From: a virus | Direction: 5' to 3' (one strand) | DNA: 64,000 nucleotides | IMG/VR virus record: IMGVR_UViG_3300025364_000003 | Location: 62,001-126,000 of that record | Shown here: one piece after another, positions 36,204 to 45,476 of the stretch | Position numbering within the stretch: the stretch's first letter is position 1 | Layout: each line of letters begins with the position of its first letter | The notes under the pieces: generated by a model | Seen by the model: only the letters and a program-made list of their open reading frames with translations | The model's database searches: none | Told to the model about the DNA's origin: nothing | Program-made: the position numbers and the translations under genes

Positions 36204-36827
36204 ATGAGTGGAAAGAAAAAAGGCGGTACAGATAAGCTTAAAGACTCTCCAGCTATTTCTAAAGAAGACAAGGGGCCTTATGATTCTCAGGGGAATCTTA
36301 GAGAAGGATGGGTACTTGACAGGGCTGGGAAACCTTGTTGGGCTCCTTTGTGGAACAAACAGGATGCAGAAGCACTTCAGTATTCTGTAGATGACACTCA
36401 GCAACGGATTGGGGAGTTGGAGTTAGAACTTGAGGCAAGTAAGCAACTAATCACGGAGCAATTCTTTCAGGCTTTAGCACCCGGTGAGTTGGTTGAGTGC
36501 ACAGGCATCTGTGACAAGATAGGTATTTATTCAGCACCTACGATAGTCTCCGGGGGTTTTTCAGAATGCTTTGAAGTGTTCCCTGGGTTATCTCCTGGAG
36601 AAACCATGCTTTACTTGGGCTGGGCAGACCCTCCAGGGGAAGAAATAAAACTAAGGTCTAACCGTGGCACAGAAAAAGTTTGCATGCTCACAGGGCCAAA
36701 ATGGCTTATAGGAGACCGAGTTTACATAGCATCGGTACCTATAGGATTGTTGAATCCTTATGAGATAGAGGTAGAAGATGAGTTCGCCCAAAAAATTGGA
36801 ATTGATTTTAAAGTTTTAGACGGATAA
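36204..36827 (+). CDS. barrel-family protein with helical N-terminus
   Basis: 207 aa from ATG 36204 (36189 also possible). Lys-rich start, then a coiled-coil stretch (RIGELELELEASKQLITEQ), then the barrel: GELVECTG, GETMLYLGWADPPGEE, LTGPKWLIGDRVYI. Paralogue of 35757. Confidence 0.7.
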   Translation: MSGKKKGGTDKLKDSPAISKEDKGPYDSQGNLREGWVLDRAGKPCWAPLWNKQDAEALQYSVDDTQQRIGELELELEASKQLITEQFFQALAPGELVECTGICDKIGIYSAPTIVSGGFSECFEVFPGLSPGETMLYLGWADPPGEEIKLRSNRGTEKVCMLTGPKWLIGDRVYIASVPIGLLNPYEIEVEDEFAQKIGIDFKVLDG

Positions 36828-36870
36828 AGTTTAGAATGGATAAAAGCAAAAGAAACTGAGGAAAGCAAAG

Positions 36871-37704
36871 ATGAGTAATATTAAGACGCCTCAAGAAATT
36901 TCGGCAGAGATTTTCGAACGGGTCATGAAGGCATTTAATGAGGAATATGATAACCATCCAATCAACGAAAAAGCTGAACAAGTTTTTTTGAAGGCAGAAG
37001 CAAGTAGACAGAAATACCTTGAGGAAATTTTTAATCAAGTAGACTTTGATATGGAGAAGGGAACATTGATCAAGATTGATCTTGGTCCTAGTGATTCTTC
37101 TATCCGTGGTCAATGGGAGCTTGGAATAAACCGTCCTAGTGAGTTAGAGGAGGGAGAAATTTTACTTTACACGGGATGGTTTTCTCGGGAGGTAAAAGTA
37201 TCTACTCAATCAAAAAAGGCAATGGTATCCAAACCTGAAGACACAGAAGTTTTCAAGAGGAAGGATGGTTCGATTGGAGTTCAAGTTTCTGAGACCAAGA
37301 AAGCAGAAATTAAGAAAGCAGAAGCTGAGAAAGAAGATAACAATGAAGATTTGGGAACCGCCTTTTCTTCTAAAATCCAAGTCTTCCTACGAGGAGGCAG
37401 GGAGGATGTGTGGACGGGTTTAATTCCTAGTTGTTATTATGTTACGGTGGCCAAGGGCTCTGGCGGCCCCTGTAAGGAGCCGTTATTTGTTCAAGAGCAT
37501 GGACTAATATTTGACCCTGCCATTATTGGCAAGGTCAAAGAAAAAAGCAGAGATGTATCTTTGCCGAAGCTTGAAGAAGAACCGCCTGCTTTGAAGCAAA
37601 TTATGGGTGAAACAGGCATGAAAACGGTTGCTGGGGAAGTCAAAGAACGCCACACAAAAGCAGAAATAGAAAAATTAGCTAAAGCTTTAAAAGCCAACTA
37701 TTGA
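36871..37704 (+). CDS. barrel-family protein, two-domain
   Basis: 277 aa. Helical N-terminus (1-60), barrel with GTLIKIDLGPSD and GEILLYTGWFSREVKV, a Lys/Glu linker (KKAEIKKAEAEKEDNN), then a second beta region (SSKIQVFLRGGREDVWTG). SD GAGGAAAG before ATG. Confidence 0.65.
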   Translation: MSNIKTPQEISAEIFERVMKAFNEEYDNHPINEKAEQVFLKAEASRQKYLEEIFNQVDFDMEKGTLIKIDLGPSDSSIRGQWELGINRPSELEEGEILLYTGWFSREVKVSTQSKKAMVSKPEDTEVFKRKDGSIGVQVSETKKAEIKKAEAEKEDNNEDLGTAFSSKIQVFLRGGREDVWTGLIPSCYYVTVAKGSGGPCKEPLFVQEHGLIFDPAIIGKVKEKSRDVSLPKLEEEPPALKQIMGETGMKTVAGEVKERHTKAEIEKLAKALKANY

Positions 37705-37832
37705 TTTCGTCATTTATTTGCTTGCTTGCTGACAAAGCTGGCAGACTTTTATTGTCTGATGTGGTTTGCCTTCGTTTTGGGATTTTATATCTATGTGTAA
37801 GAAAGTGAATAAAAATCTCTGGAGTATATGTC

Positions 37833-38501
37833 ATGTCTGGTCGCAACAAAAGGAATAAAGAAATCTTTAACAAGATATTCCGCAAGCTATGCAAACAGGT
37901 TAAACCTGAACAGTTGACTGCAAGCAGGAGGCGATGGGAGGATCGACATGTTGGGCCTAGATTGAATCAACCGATGACGGTATCAAAGTTTAAGCTTTTA
38001 TCGAAGGAGACCCGTAAGTGGTATTTGAAGGAACCGAGGAAATTTGAGGCATGGGCTCAAAATTGGGATAGCACTACGAGACGTATCCATGAGTTGGATC
38101 GACCGCCTTATAAAAATAAGAATGTTATTGACCGCAACAAATTGGAAAAATCCCGTGAGGGGTTGATCACGGAATATTTTGAATCATTGAGCCGTTTTGT
38201 AAGTGGCCACGAGGGCGTTGACCCTCTTTTGAGGGAGGTGACGCCCGAGGCCCGAGTCGAAGCCGTATTGGAAAGGAGGCGAGCGAAGGTCACGAATAAA
38301 ATGGCCCGAGGTGTCCTTTGGTCACCTGGGACATTGCTTGAAGTGAAGGACTTTCACAAACACACACATTACGGATGGGCCCCAACGATAGAGTGGGCAG
38401 GATGGTTTTTCCCGACGACCGACGTCAACTGGAAGGCCATGGTCGAAGCTTTTAGCGCAGGTCAATCGTTATTATGCATCTTCCATTACACATTCATTTA
38501 G
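37833..38501 (+). CDS. barrel-family protein, truncated barrel
   Basis: 222 aa. Long basic helical N-terminus (RNKRNKEIFNKIFRKLCK) and a C-terminal barrel start (GTLLEVKDFHKHTHYG, AGQSLLCIFHYTFI) that stops where relatives have further strands. Confidence 0.6.
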   Translation: MSGRNKRNKEIFNKIFRKLCKQVKPEQLTASRRRWEDRHVGPRLNQPMTVSKFKLLSKETRKWYLKEPRKFEAWAQNWDSTTRRIHELDRPPYKNKNVIDRNKLEKSREGLITEYFESLSRFVSGHEGVDPLLREVTPEARVEAVLERRRAKVTNKMARGVLWSPGTLLEVKDFHKHTHYGWAPTIEWAGWFFPTTDVNWKAMVEAFSAGQSLLCIFHYTFI

Positions 38502-38502
38502 G

Positions 38503-39267
38503 ATGACAAAGAGTCGAATGACACTATCAAGAGAGCAAAGAAGAAACCATGATCCGCTAGAAATTGGCATTAACGATCTTCTAGCAATGTTGTTCAACCG
38601 CTTAGAAGGAGATTGCGATTTTGCTGCAAAAATGCAGTTTTCAAAAGTCAACATACCCGATCCAGCTATTCGCTGGGAAATGACGATGGGTAGAAATGGC
38701 AGTCCGGATTTCTGTGGTAGTCATAGCCATAAATTTGCCAATCGACGAGAACGTCGAGAATTTCTTGCAGAAAAGCGTCGATGGCTTCAGATGGCGATTG
38801 ATTGGAAGATAAAAGAACATGGCCAATTCTTCTCAGTTGGAGAGATGATAAAATTCAAGGATGTGGCACAATTTTATCCCATAACTGATGACATGCGTCC
38901 TTTTGTTCAAGAAACTATTGTCAAAGAAGGTAAAATTACAGATTTGGCCAATTTCCATGGGACGAGGCACAGACTGTTTTATCCTCAGTATCTTCATGCA
39001 GAAGACACTGCTTTAGTTGTCAAAGATCAGATCTTATACAAAGAAATGATTTCCAATCCGGATGATTGGGCAGGAGTTGTTCGATTCCAACGTGAAGTAG
39101 AATTGTTGCTTACGAGTTTTCGGAGCACTAATCATGTTGTGCCGAACGATCCTATGGACAAGAATGCCGATGAATGGAAGACCCGTAGGGCAATTCTATT
39201 GCTTTCGCCACACAACGTTTCAGGTCCTGGTCAGCAAAAGCGGCTTTTTGAACGAATGAGTGCGTAA
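38503..39267 (+). CDS. barrel-family protein
   Basis: 254 aa. Charged N-terminus, central GEMIKFKDVAQFYPIT and DTALVVKDQILYKEM (family pattern), C-terminal helical part with REVELLLTSFRSTN. Unrecognised otherwise. Confidence 0.6.
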   Translation: MTKSRMTLSREQRRNHDPLEIGINDLLAMLFNRLEGDCDFAAKMQFSKVNIPDPAIRWEMTMGRNGSPDFCGSHSHKFANRRERREFLAEKRRWLQMAIDWKIKEHGQFFSVGEMIKFKDVAQFYPITDDMRPFVQETIVKEGKITDLANFHGTRHRLFYPQYLHAEDTALVVKDQILYKEMISNPDDWAGVVRFQREVELLLTSFRSTNHVVPNDPMDKNADEWKTRRAILLLSPHNVSGPGQQKRLFERMSA

Positions 39268-39271
39268 ATAA

Positions 39272-39754
39272 ATGGCTTTTAATAAAAATTTCAAAAATTC
39301 TGTTATTGTCACATATACATCAGCAGATTTTCAAAGAGAGAGTCGCTTTAAAAGCTCTGAAGAAATGTTTATCAGGCTTTCGTACACGATTGGCATGGGT
39401 AAACCCAAGTCTGTTGATGATTTGTTTGGTGATTGTTTTACAGAAAAGGATTGGTGGTCAAGGTGGTATCCATTACTTGAATTGAAGGATTGGGCAGATT
39501 CGAATAATGGGTACAATCAATTAGTTCCAGGGCATCTGTCATCAGAAGTAAAAGCAAAGGCTCACACAATGGTTGAAGATTGGTCTGATATGCTTCTTCA
39601 GCTCTTAAACTTGGCTCGTCAAAAATGGCAATCACCCGCAATTTCAGTGGGGCAATTTATTAGAGCAGCCGAAGACGTGAGTAGAGAAAGCCATTCGCTA
39701 AGCTATAGACAATATATGCACCCATCTTCTGCTTTTGTTTCTAACAGATATTGA
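39272..39754 (+). CDS. barrel-family protein, N-terminal part
   Basis: 160 aa. Helical start, then VGQFIRAAEDVSRES at the position of the family GxL strand, stopping soon after. A +1 shift near 39740 would continue into the 39735-39944 frame (PDGLIPDLWFYRIV, TICLFI) and complete the barrel. Confidence 0.55.
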   Translation: MAFNKNFKNSVIVTYTSADFQRESRFKSSEEMFIRLSYTIGMGKPKSVDDLFGDCFTEKDWWSRWYPLLELKDWADSNNGYNQLVPGHLSSEVKAKAHTMVEDWSDMLLQLLNLARQKWQSPAISVGQFIRAAEDVSRESHSLSYRQYMHPSSAFVSNRY

Positions 39755-39944
39755 ATGTGAAAAACGTTGGCAGCAAAAATCAACAAGTCTACCTGATGGG
39801 CTTATTCCTGATTTGTGGTTTTATCGAATTGTCAAGTGTTTAATGGTTTTGGAAGAAACGCCCAAAACCATTTGTTTGTTCATTAATCCAGAGTGGTCTG
39901 TTGATGATTTGATTCACTATGGTTTTGCATCAGCTGTAAAATAG
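39735..39944 (+). CDS. possible frameshifted continuation of 39272
   Basis: 69 codons with only a TTG start: ECEKRWQQKSTSLPDGLIP, FYRIVKCLMVLEETPKTIC. Lacks an SD. Best explained as the C-terminal part of the preceding barrel protein after a frameshift. Confidence 0.4.
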   Translation: MFLTDIECEKRWQQKSTSLPDGLIPDLWFYRIVKCLMVLEETPKTICLFINPEWSVDDLIHYGFASAVK

Positions 39945-39950
39945 TGTAGA

Positions 39951-40379
39951 ATGACGAGATTAAGCAGAGAAAGAATTCGCTCGTTGGATCCAAGGATTGT
40001 TCCTCCAACGCCTGAAGGATATAAAAAAGTTGTGCTTGACAGTTACGAATATTTGTCAACACTAACACCGGGAGATGTGGTATTTTCTTATTTTGCGCAA
40101 TATTGGTTGCGGTTTGATGAAACAAATGATGGCTATCCTATAACGGGTGGTATGCATTTTGTTAGTCCCGGTGTCCCTTTGATGTATTTGAAACCAACTG
40201 AATGGTATGCGGCCGATTCAATGGAAATCATTTCCTCAGCTCTTTGGCTTGTAGAAGATAAAATTAGAATTATTAATCCACTACCCGAAATAGTTGCCTT
40301 TTGGACAGATGAAAGAGTTTATGACTTCCTAAGAAAGTATGAACTTGGTTTAGATGATATTTGGATTCTGGTAGACTAA
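39951..40379 (+). CDS. barrel-family protein
   Basis: 142 aa. PGDVVFSYFAQYWLRFD, PGVPLMYLKPTEWYA, ALWLVEDKIRIINPLPEIV follow the family order of strands. C-terminal acidic helix. Confidence 0.65.
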   Translation: MTRLSRERIRSLDPRIVPPTPEGYKKVVLDSYEYLSTLTPGDVVFSYFAQYWLRFDETNDGYPITGGMHFVSPGVPLMYLKPTEWYAADSMEIISSALWLVEDKIRIINPLPEIVAFWTDERVYDFLRKYELGLDDIWILVD

Positions 40380-40405
40380 TTTCGGAGCTATGCGAGGTCT
40401 TTGTC

Positions 40406-40903
40406 TTGTTAAACACTATTGAAAAAACTATTGACAAGTTTTGCTGGCTATTGGTAAAAGCATTTCCAAGTAGAGTGAGAACAATTGAAGTTGAAGGTGA
40501 TAAATACCTACTTCGTTTTTATCTAAAGCATAGCAGCAAAAGATTTCCAGGTCTTTATCTACATTACTTTTATCGAGGTGACCAAGACAGAGATTTACAC
40601 AACCATCCTTGGACAAAGTCGGTATCATTGATATTGACTGGTGGTTATGTTGAGGAAAGACTCTCTAAGAAAGAGAAGATTGGACCAAACTACAAAGTTA
40701 TTAAGAGAGTTGTTGGTCCTGGCTCTTTAAACGTGATTAGGTCTGATGATTTTCATAGAATTGATTTAATCGGTGGTTCTACTTGGACTCTTTTCACAAG
40801 CGGCAAAAAAGTAAAAGATTGGGGATTTATAATCCGTGAAACTGGAAAGTACATGGACCACGTTACTTACGAAAAAACAAAATTAAATCAAAAAACTCAA
40901 TAG
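40406..40903 (+). CDS. cupin-like protein
   Basis: 165 aa from TTG 40406 (GAGG 8 nt upstream; TTG 40361 is an alternative). LYLHYFYRGDQDRDLHNHPW, then SLILTGGYVEERL, and later DDFHRIDLIGG give the H-x-H ... H arrangement of a cupin barrel, probably metal-binding. Function unknown; distinct from the surrounding barrel family. Confidence 0.6.
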   Translation: MLNTIEKTIDKFCWLLVKAFPSRVRTIEVEGDKYLLRFYLKHSSKRFPGLYLHYFYRGDQDRDLHNHPWTKSVSLILTGGYVEERLSKKEKIGPNYKVIKRVVGPGSLNVIRSDDFHRIDLIGGSTWTLFTSGKKVKDWGFIIRETGKYMDHVTYEKTKLNQKTQ

Positions 40904-40939
40904 TAAATTCTTTCGACAAAACAAATCTACAATTTTTTC

Positions 40940-41584
40940 ATGAGGCAAAAAAAGCAAACATACAGTGTCCAAATGCCTGATAAATCAGGTGAAAACAAAA
41001 TATATTCAAAGATTGAAAACTTCATCAATATGATGTTTGATGATGAAGCTCAACATGACTTGATGGTCAAACATAAAAATCGTGCTTCCTGGGCAATGGA
41101 CAATATACGTGTTGGTTCGTTATTAACCACAAACTGTTCATATTTGTTAAACCTTTTTAACAATAAAGCTGATGGTAAACCTTTTGTTTCTAGTTGGATG
41201 GAAACGTTGCCTAAAAGCAGTCAGATTATGTCGTTGGGTTATCAACTAATTCAAATACATCGCTCTAACGTAGGGGAACCCCTCTCAGAACCAACTTACG
41301 AAATCCGTCACAAGTGGTTAATAAACGACAAAACCTTGCTTTGCAATATTCATCCAATGAATTTTGAGGTATCACAAATGGGGGCAGGGGATGTTTGGCA
41401 CGAATCTCTTCAAAAAGAACACAATAGAGCTACTCAGCTTTTGAATAAAAAATATAAAATCGACGATGAAGAAAAAATAACTTGTAAATTACTTCTTCCG
41501 CAATTAGAAACATTGGTCAATTTTTGGTCTGGTGCAATGGCAGGTAATCCAGTTCGGGTTGATGCTTTTGTAGATGATGAATAA
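40940..41584 (+). CDS. barrel-family protein
   Basis: 214 aa. IRVGSLLTTNCSYLL, SSQIMSLGYQLI, HKWLINDKTLLCNIHP match the family; C-terminal helical part with RATQLLNKKYKIDDE. No SD apparent. Confidence 0.6.
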   Translation: MRQKKQTYSVQMPDKSGENKIYSKIENFINMMFDDEAQHDLMVKHKNRASWAMDNIRVGSLLTTNCSYLLNLFNNKADGKPFVSSWMETLPKSSQIMSLGYQLIQIHRSNVGEPLSEPTYEIRHKWLINDKTLLCNIHPMNFEVSQMGAGDVWHESLQKEHNRATQLLNKKYKIDDEEKITCKLLLPQLETLVNFWSGAMAGNPVRVDAFVDDE

Positions 41585-41634
41585 ACTTACGAAAGCAAGT
41601 GTTTTGTAAATGATCAACGACAAAAAACGTATTT

Positions 41635-42003
41635 ATGCCAATAGATCAACTCAACAAACTCGTGTCGCAACTTGAAGATTTTGAGCGGCAACTAAAAGAA
41701 GTAGAAGAAAAACAAAAATTGTTATTTGAGTTTGTTTTAAAAAATGGTGATATAAAACCAGGTGCTGTATTTGAAGTGTTGACAACGCAACATACATTAT
41801 GCCAAACCCAAAATGATAAAAATAAGAAAAAACACATCTTGATAAAAAAAGGCCAAACAATTATGTTTGTAGGTGTTGAAACAAGAAATGACAATTTGAT
41901 GTATGATTGGTTAATAGAAGAGAAAGTTACTTCAATTCATCCTGGTAACATAGTAACCAATATTGGTTTGGTGAAAACCGGCGGGTCGAATGAATCTACA
42001 TAA
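41635..42003 (+). CDS. barrel-family protein with coiled-coil N-terminus
   Basis: 122 aa. Residues 1-40 are coiled coil (LVSQLEDFERQLKEVEEKQ), then GAVFEVLTTQHTLC, GQTIMFVGVETRND, YDWLIEEKVTSIHPGNIV. The stop overlaps the next gene. Confidence 0.7.
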   Translation: MPIDQLNKLVSQLEDFERQLKEVEEKQKLLFEFVLKNGDIKPGAVFEVLTTQHTLCQTQNDKNKKKHILIKKGQTIMFVGVETRNDNLMYDWLIEEKVTSIHPGNIVTNIGLVKTGGSNEST

Positions 42004-42433
42004 TCCAGATAACTTTGATGAAAAAGTTAGAAACAAAAAAAGGCAAATCGTTTCTAAGGATGAGCTTGATTATAAGATAGAGTTGCCTGTGGTAGGTAAA
42101 CTTTATCAGGTCATTGCCGACAATGAATTTAACGATAAAATTCAAGCATGTTTTGTTCAAGAATTTGAGGAAGCAGCATATGCTAATACTGTGGCAAATT
42201 TTCCTACACTATATCGAGTTCGAAAAACTGTAGACGTACCAAAAGGCGAAGTGCTGCTCCTTCTTGATTACATTATTGAAAAATTACTTTACTTGCAATC
42301 TGCTGAAAAGAACGCAGCATACTCAATATTGTCAAAGTTTCTTTGGCAAGAACGTGTGGTATACTTTACGCATTGGGTAACCCCTAAATATAATGAATTC
42401 TACAACAAACTTTCTCTTTCTCCTGGAGAATAA
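41990..42433 (+). CDS. barrel-family protein
   Basis: 147 aa. VGKLYQVIADNEFND, KGEVLLLLDYIIEKLLYL, C-terminal ERVVYFTHWV. Shares a TAATG junction with the next gene. Confidence 0.6.
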   Translation: MNLHNPDNFDEKVRNKKRQIVSKDELDYKIELPVVGKLYQVIADNEFNDKIQACFVQEFEEAAYANTVANFPTLYRVRKTVDVPKGEVLLLLDYIIEKLLYLQSAEKNAAYSILSKFLWQERVVYFTHWVTPKYNEFYNKLSLSPGE

Positions 42434-42771
42434 TGATGTCTTCCAACTGGACTAAAGAACTGTCAGCATGGTGTCAAAAGAAGAGATGGTCAAAACCAAT
42501 TTTTGATAAAAGAAAACAAAAACCAGCAGTTGTGCCCAAAAAGGGAATGTTGGTTCGAAAAAAAGAGTATTATATTTATTCTGATTTGTTACGTTTGCTT
42601 GACAGTGAAGACACTGGCAGTGGGCCGTTCTTTTGCATTATTGATTCTATTGTTGATGAAAGAGGAAGGTGCATATTCAAATATATTTCATCTGAAGAAA
42701 TCCAATGGACTGAATGGATGACGGTTAAAGAATTCAATGAAGAATGGTACATACAAAATCCTTGGATTTAA
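42433..42771 (+). CDS. barrel-family protein
   Basis: 112 aa. Basic N-terminus, KKGMLVRKKEYYIYS, GPFFCIIDSIVDERG, EWMTVKEFNEEWYI. Last gene before a 220-nt gap. Confidence 0.6.
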   Translation: MMSSNWTKELSAWCQKKRWSKPIFDKRKQKPAVVPKKGMLVRKKEYYIYSDLLRLLDSEDTGSGPFFCIIDSIVDERGRCIFKYISSEEIQWTEWMTVKEFNEEWYIQNPWI

Positions 42772-42962
42772 ACACGAAAAACTTTGAACGCAGATTGTAA
42801 TACAAAGATTTTTAATCCAACTTCTGAAAACATAAGGTTATGTTTTCGGGCGAACGACAATAATGGATTATAAACTTGTTTTTTATCTTTTTATTACAAT
42901 CAACAAACCAATAACAAAAGACCTAATTCGCAGGGTTTCTTGTTATCTTGCTAGTCAGGTAG

Positions 42963-42993
42963 TGGTACAATCTGCTTAGGAGTAAATTTAAAC
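42963..42993 (+). promoter_or_regulatory. possible extended -10 promoter
   Basis: TGGTACAAT (42963-42971) then TAGGAG before ATG 42994, after 190 nt of non-coding AT-rich DNA. No good -35; suits a factor that does not need one. Confidence 0.35.
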
Positions 42994-43374
42994 ATGGCTA
43001 AGGAAACTGAAAGTATGGACAAGCTCAAAATTGATAATTCGGTTCAGGATGACGATGACCCCAAAAATTTTAAAACCGTTTCAAACGGAGCGGGTAGCCT
43101 TTTGCGGATCAAGCAAAATATTGAACATGTAATGAAGATTAAAGATCGTTCTTTTATTGAACTTGAAACAGGCGAAGGAGTTCTTGTACTTTATGATTTT
43201 CTAAATATAAAGACGGAGGAACGAACATTAATCTTCTTAATTGAAGAATCTCAGTATATGTATATGACCAAGGACTTTGACAAAGAATTTGAAGTTCTTC
43301 GTACTGGCACATACGAACATTCAAACATTGAAAAAGACTCAAATATAACTCAAGCCATTGAGGATTTGGAATGA
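42994..43374 (+). CDS. barrel-family protein
   Basis: 126 aa. Acidic start, AGSLLRIKQNIEHVMK, GEGVLVLYDFLNIK, RTLIFLIEESQYMYM. SD TAGGAG. Stop and next ATG overlap by 4 nt. Confidence 0.65.
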   Translation: MAKETESMDKLKIDNSVQDDDDPKNFKTVSNGAGSLLRIKQNIEHVMKIKDRSFIELETGEGVLVLYDFLNIKTEERTLIFLIEESQYMYMTKDFDKEFEVLRTGTYEHSNIEKDSNITQAIEDLE

Positions 43375-43970
43375 TTCCTAATGTCAATGAAGAAAAATTT
43401 GATTTTGCAAATGTAAAGGCTGGTACATTAGTTTTTGTCAAGGACACAGTCCCATGCTTCAAACCTCAAAACCTTGAAGACAAAAGCAAAAAAATTCTCA
43501 TGAGTCCCCGCCATTACTCTGGCACGGTCAATTTATCAGGAAATGTTGTTCTTCTCACAAAAATTTCAATTGAAGAAAAAGAAAAGGACGAGCCTTTCTT
43601 TTCTGGGGCAGAAGCCCGACGTTATACTCTTGAAGTTCTTCACGAGGGAAAACTTTATTGTTGTGAAGTTGACACATATTCTCTCGTAAAAAGTTTGGAT
43701 TTTCTTCACATCCCAGAACGACCGATAACTGACAAAACAGATTTGTGGCTAACCACATATTTCGGTGTTGATTGCAACCCCTTTAGGGTCAGGAAAGATT
43801 TCCGGGCTCGCCGAGGAAATAGTTTGGAAGATTTGAAAAAATATCGTCGTCGACTGCCAAGAAGAGACGATGCAGTCAAAACCTTTTATGTTAAAGAGGG
43901 AGAGTTGTGCATTTGCATTGGTGCTCGAAGATCAGCTGCTCGCAGGCTCATCATAATTGATTTTTTGTAA
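43371..43970 (+). CDS. double barrel-family protein, frameshift at T-run
   Basis: 199 aa to the first stop. First barrel: AGTLVFVKDTVPCF, GNVVLLTKISIEEK, LEVLHEGKLYCCEVD. Second barrel begins EGELCICIGARRSA and RRLIIIDF then stops at a T6 run (43961-43966). With one more T the frame continues FVNGVLCWIELEETRK, completing the family's last strands, to about 44136. Homopolymer indel or phase-variable tract. Confidence 0.6.
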   Translation: MIPNVNEEKFDFANVKAGTLVFVKDTVPCFKPQNLEDKSKKILMSPRHYSGTVNLSGNVVLLTKISIEEKEKDEPFFSGAEARRYTLEVLHEGKLYCCEVDTYSLVKSLDFLHIPERPITDKTDLWLTTYFGVDCNPFRVRKDFRARRGNSLEDLKKYRRRLPRRDDAVKTFYVKEGELCICIGARRSAARRLIIIDFL

Positions 43971-44066
43971 ATGGCGTTCTGTGCTGGATTGAATTGGAAG
44001 AGACCAGGAAATCCAAAGCAAAGAGATTTGAGCAATTTTTTTATTCTCTGAAGGGAGCAACACCTT

Positions 44067-44492
44067 ATGAAAAGGATCTCAGCACTGAAAGCCGCATTAG
44101 AAGCGAAGAAGGCTGTTCCACAGATTTCCACATCTAGTTTTAATAAAATTAGCTTAAATGGTGAAGGCTTATTGTTGCATTGCATCCTTCCGTTTGAAGG
44201 AAAATTTAAAAGAATAACAGACAAGAGTGGTCGAAATATGTATATCATGCCTGTAATTTCAAAGGATAGCGTTGTTCTTTTCTTAGGTTGTTGGCATTAT
44301 AAGATGAAATTGAAGCCACCAGTGCTAGATGTCGTAGCTAAAAAGGAATTAACTTCACCAATTTGGACCACATGTTTGCGATTCCTGAGTGGACAAGATA
44401 TAGTTAAAGTTGATTGGCACGGAAATGACAAACTTGATCAGTTATATCAAGCTGCAAGTTTTATTTATAAGCATTTCCGACTATGCGAATAG
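44067..44492 (+). CDS. barrel-family protein
   Basis: 141 aa. Ala/Lys-rich N-terminal helix, GEGLLLHCILPFEGKF, KDSVVLFLGCWHYKMK, CLRFLSGQDIVKVDW. SD GAAGGGAG. Confidence 0.65.
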   Translation: MKRISALKAALEAKKAVPQISTSSFNKISLNGEGLLLHCILPFEGKFKRITDKSGRNMYIMPVISKDSVVLFLGCWHYKMKLKPPVLDVVAKKELTSPIWTTCLRFLSGQDIVKVDWHGNDKLDQLYQAASFIYKHFRLCE

Positions 44493-44505
44493 GTGAAGGA
44501 ATGCA

Positions 44506-45045
44506 ATGATTTTTATACTTTTTCTCGTGTTGCAAGTTGTACTTGGGTTGTTTTATGGCAACTTTATGGAATGGTTGCTGCACAAATACCTACTGCATAA
44601 CTTAGGCAAAAGGAAAAAATCATCTTTTTCATTTCACTGGTTTGATCATCATAGAAAATCTAGGTTGCATAATTTCTATGATGATGATTATGAAAAAAGC
44701 ATTTGGAATTGGAATGCAAGAGGAAAGGAAGCCGCAGGACTAGGGTTATTATGGTTAGCACATTCCTGGCTTTTCTTTATAGTTCCCGTGTTTGCTTTCA
44801 CAATAACCTATTGCGTATTCAATTATTATATAACGCACAAAATAGCTCATGAGAATCCTGGTTGGGCAAAAATTCATCTTAGATGGCACTGGGAACATCA
44901 CATGGGTAAAAACCAAGAAGCCAACTATTGTGTTACAAAACCTTGGTGTGATTACTTGTTTGGGACCCGTATTCATTATCGGGAAAAAGTTTTAAGAACT
45001 GGAAAAACAAAAATGATACCAATAAAGGAAAACTTTTTTAAATGA
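44506..45045 (+). CDS. fatty-acid-hydroxylase-like membrane protein
   Basis: 179 aa. His clusters of the di-iron fatty acid hydroxylase/sterol desaturase superfamily: H26-x4-H31, H44-x3-HH (48,49), H111-x3-H115, H124-x3-H128-x2-HH (131,132). Hydrophobic segments at 3-19, 79-107. The family oxidises lipid tails using iron and O2 at membranes, so this could alter host or virion-associated lipids. Embedded in the barrel-gene array, AT-rich like its neighbours; overlaps the next gene by 4 nt. Confidence 0.75.
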   Translation: MIFILFLVLQVVLGLFYGNFMEWLLHKYLLHNLGKRKKSSFSFHWFDHHRKSRLHNFYDDDYEKSIWNWNARGKEAAGLGLLWLAHSWLFFIVPVFAFTITYCVFNYYITHKIAHENPGWAKIHLRWHWEHHMGKNQEANYCVTKPWCDYLFGTRIHYREKVLRTGKTKMIPIKENFFK

Positions 45046-45476
45046 CAACAGACGAAAGCAATTTCTCAAAAAAAGTTGGAATGACGCTTTCATTTGGTAG
45101 TGAGCAAACACCGTCTAAAGGATGGATACATTTAATTAAAGAAAGAAAAGTGCCCTCTGAAGCCCCGTGGAGAAAAGGCTCCCTAATAAAGGTAAATAAC
45201 TCTCCAGCTCCCTCTAAAATTCTAAACAACTCAGTTGTTATGTTTCTCGAACACAGTCTCATCAAATATAAGGTTTCTGAAACCGAGTACGTTACTGTGG
45301 TAGAAAGCAAAGATACAGAAGATGAGTTAATGGTAACAGCACATGAAAGAAAAGAAACAGACCATCTTCAACACCGAATTACTGTCCTTTTTGACGAAAA
45401 GATTGTTAATCTATACTCACAAGAACTTAGAGGCAACTTTGGAGAGGTGGATAAACAAGAAGCAGGAACAAGATGA
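45042..45476 (+). CDS. barrel-family protein
   Basis: 144 aa. KGSLIKVNNSPAPSKI, NSVVMFLEHSLIKYKV, RITVLFDEKIVNLYS. ATGA overlap with the hydroxylase-like gene. Confidence 0.65.
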   Translation: MTTDESNFSKKVGMTLSFGSEQTPSKGWIHLIKERKVPSEAPWRKGSLIKVNNSPAPSKILNNSVVMFLEHSLIKYKVSETEYVTVVESKDTEDELMVTAHERKETDHLQHRITVLFDEKIVNLYSQELRGNFGEVDKQEAGTR

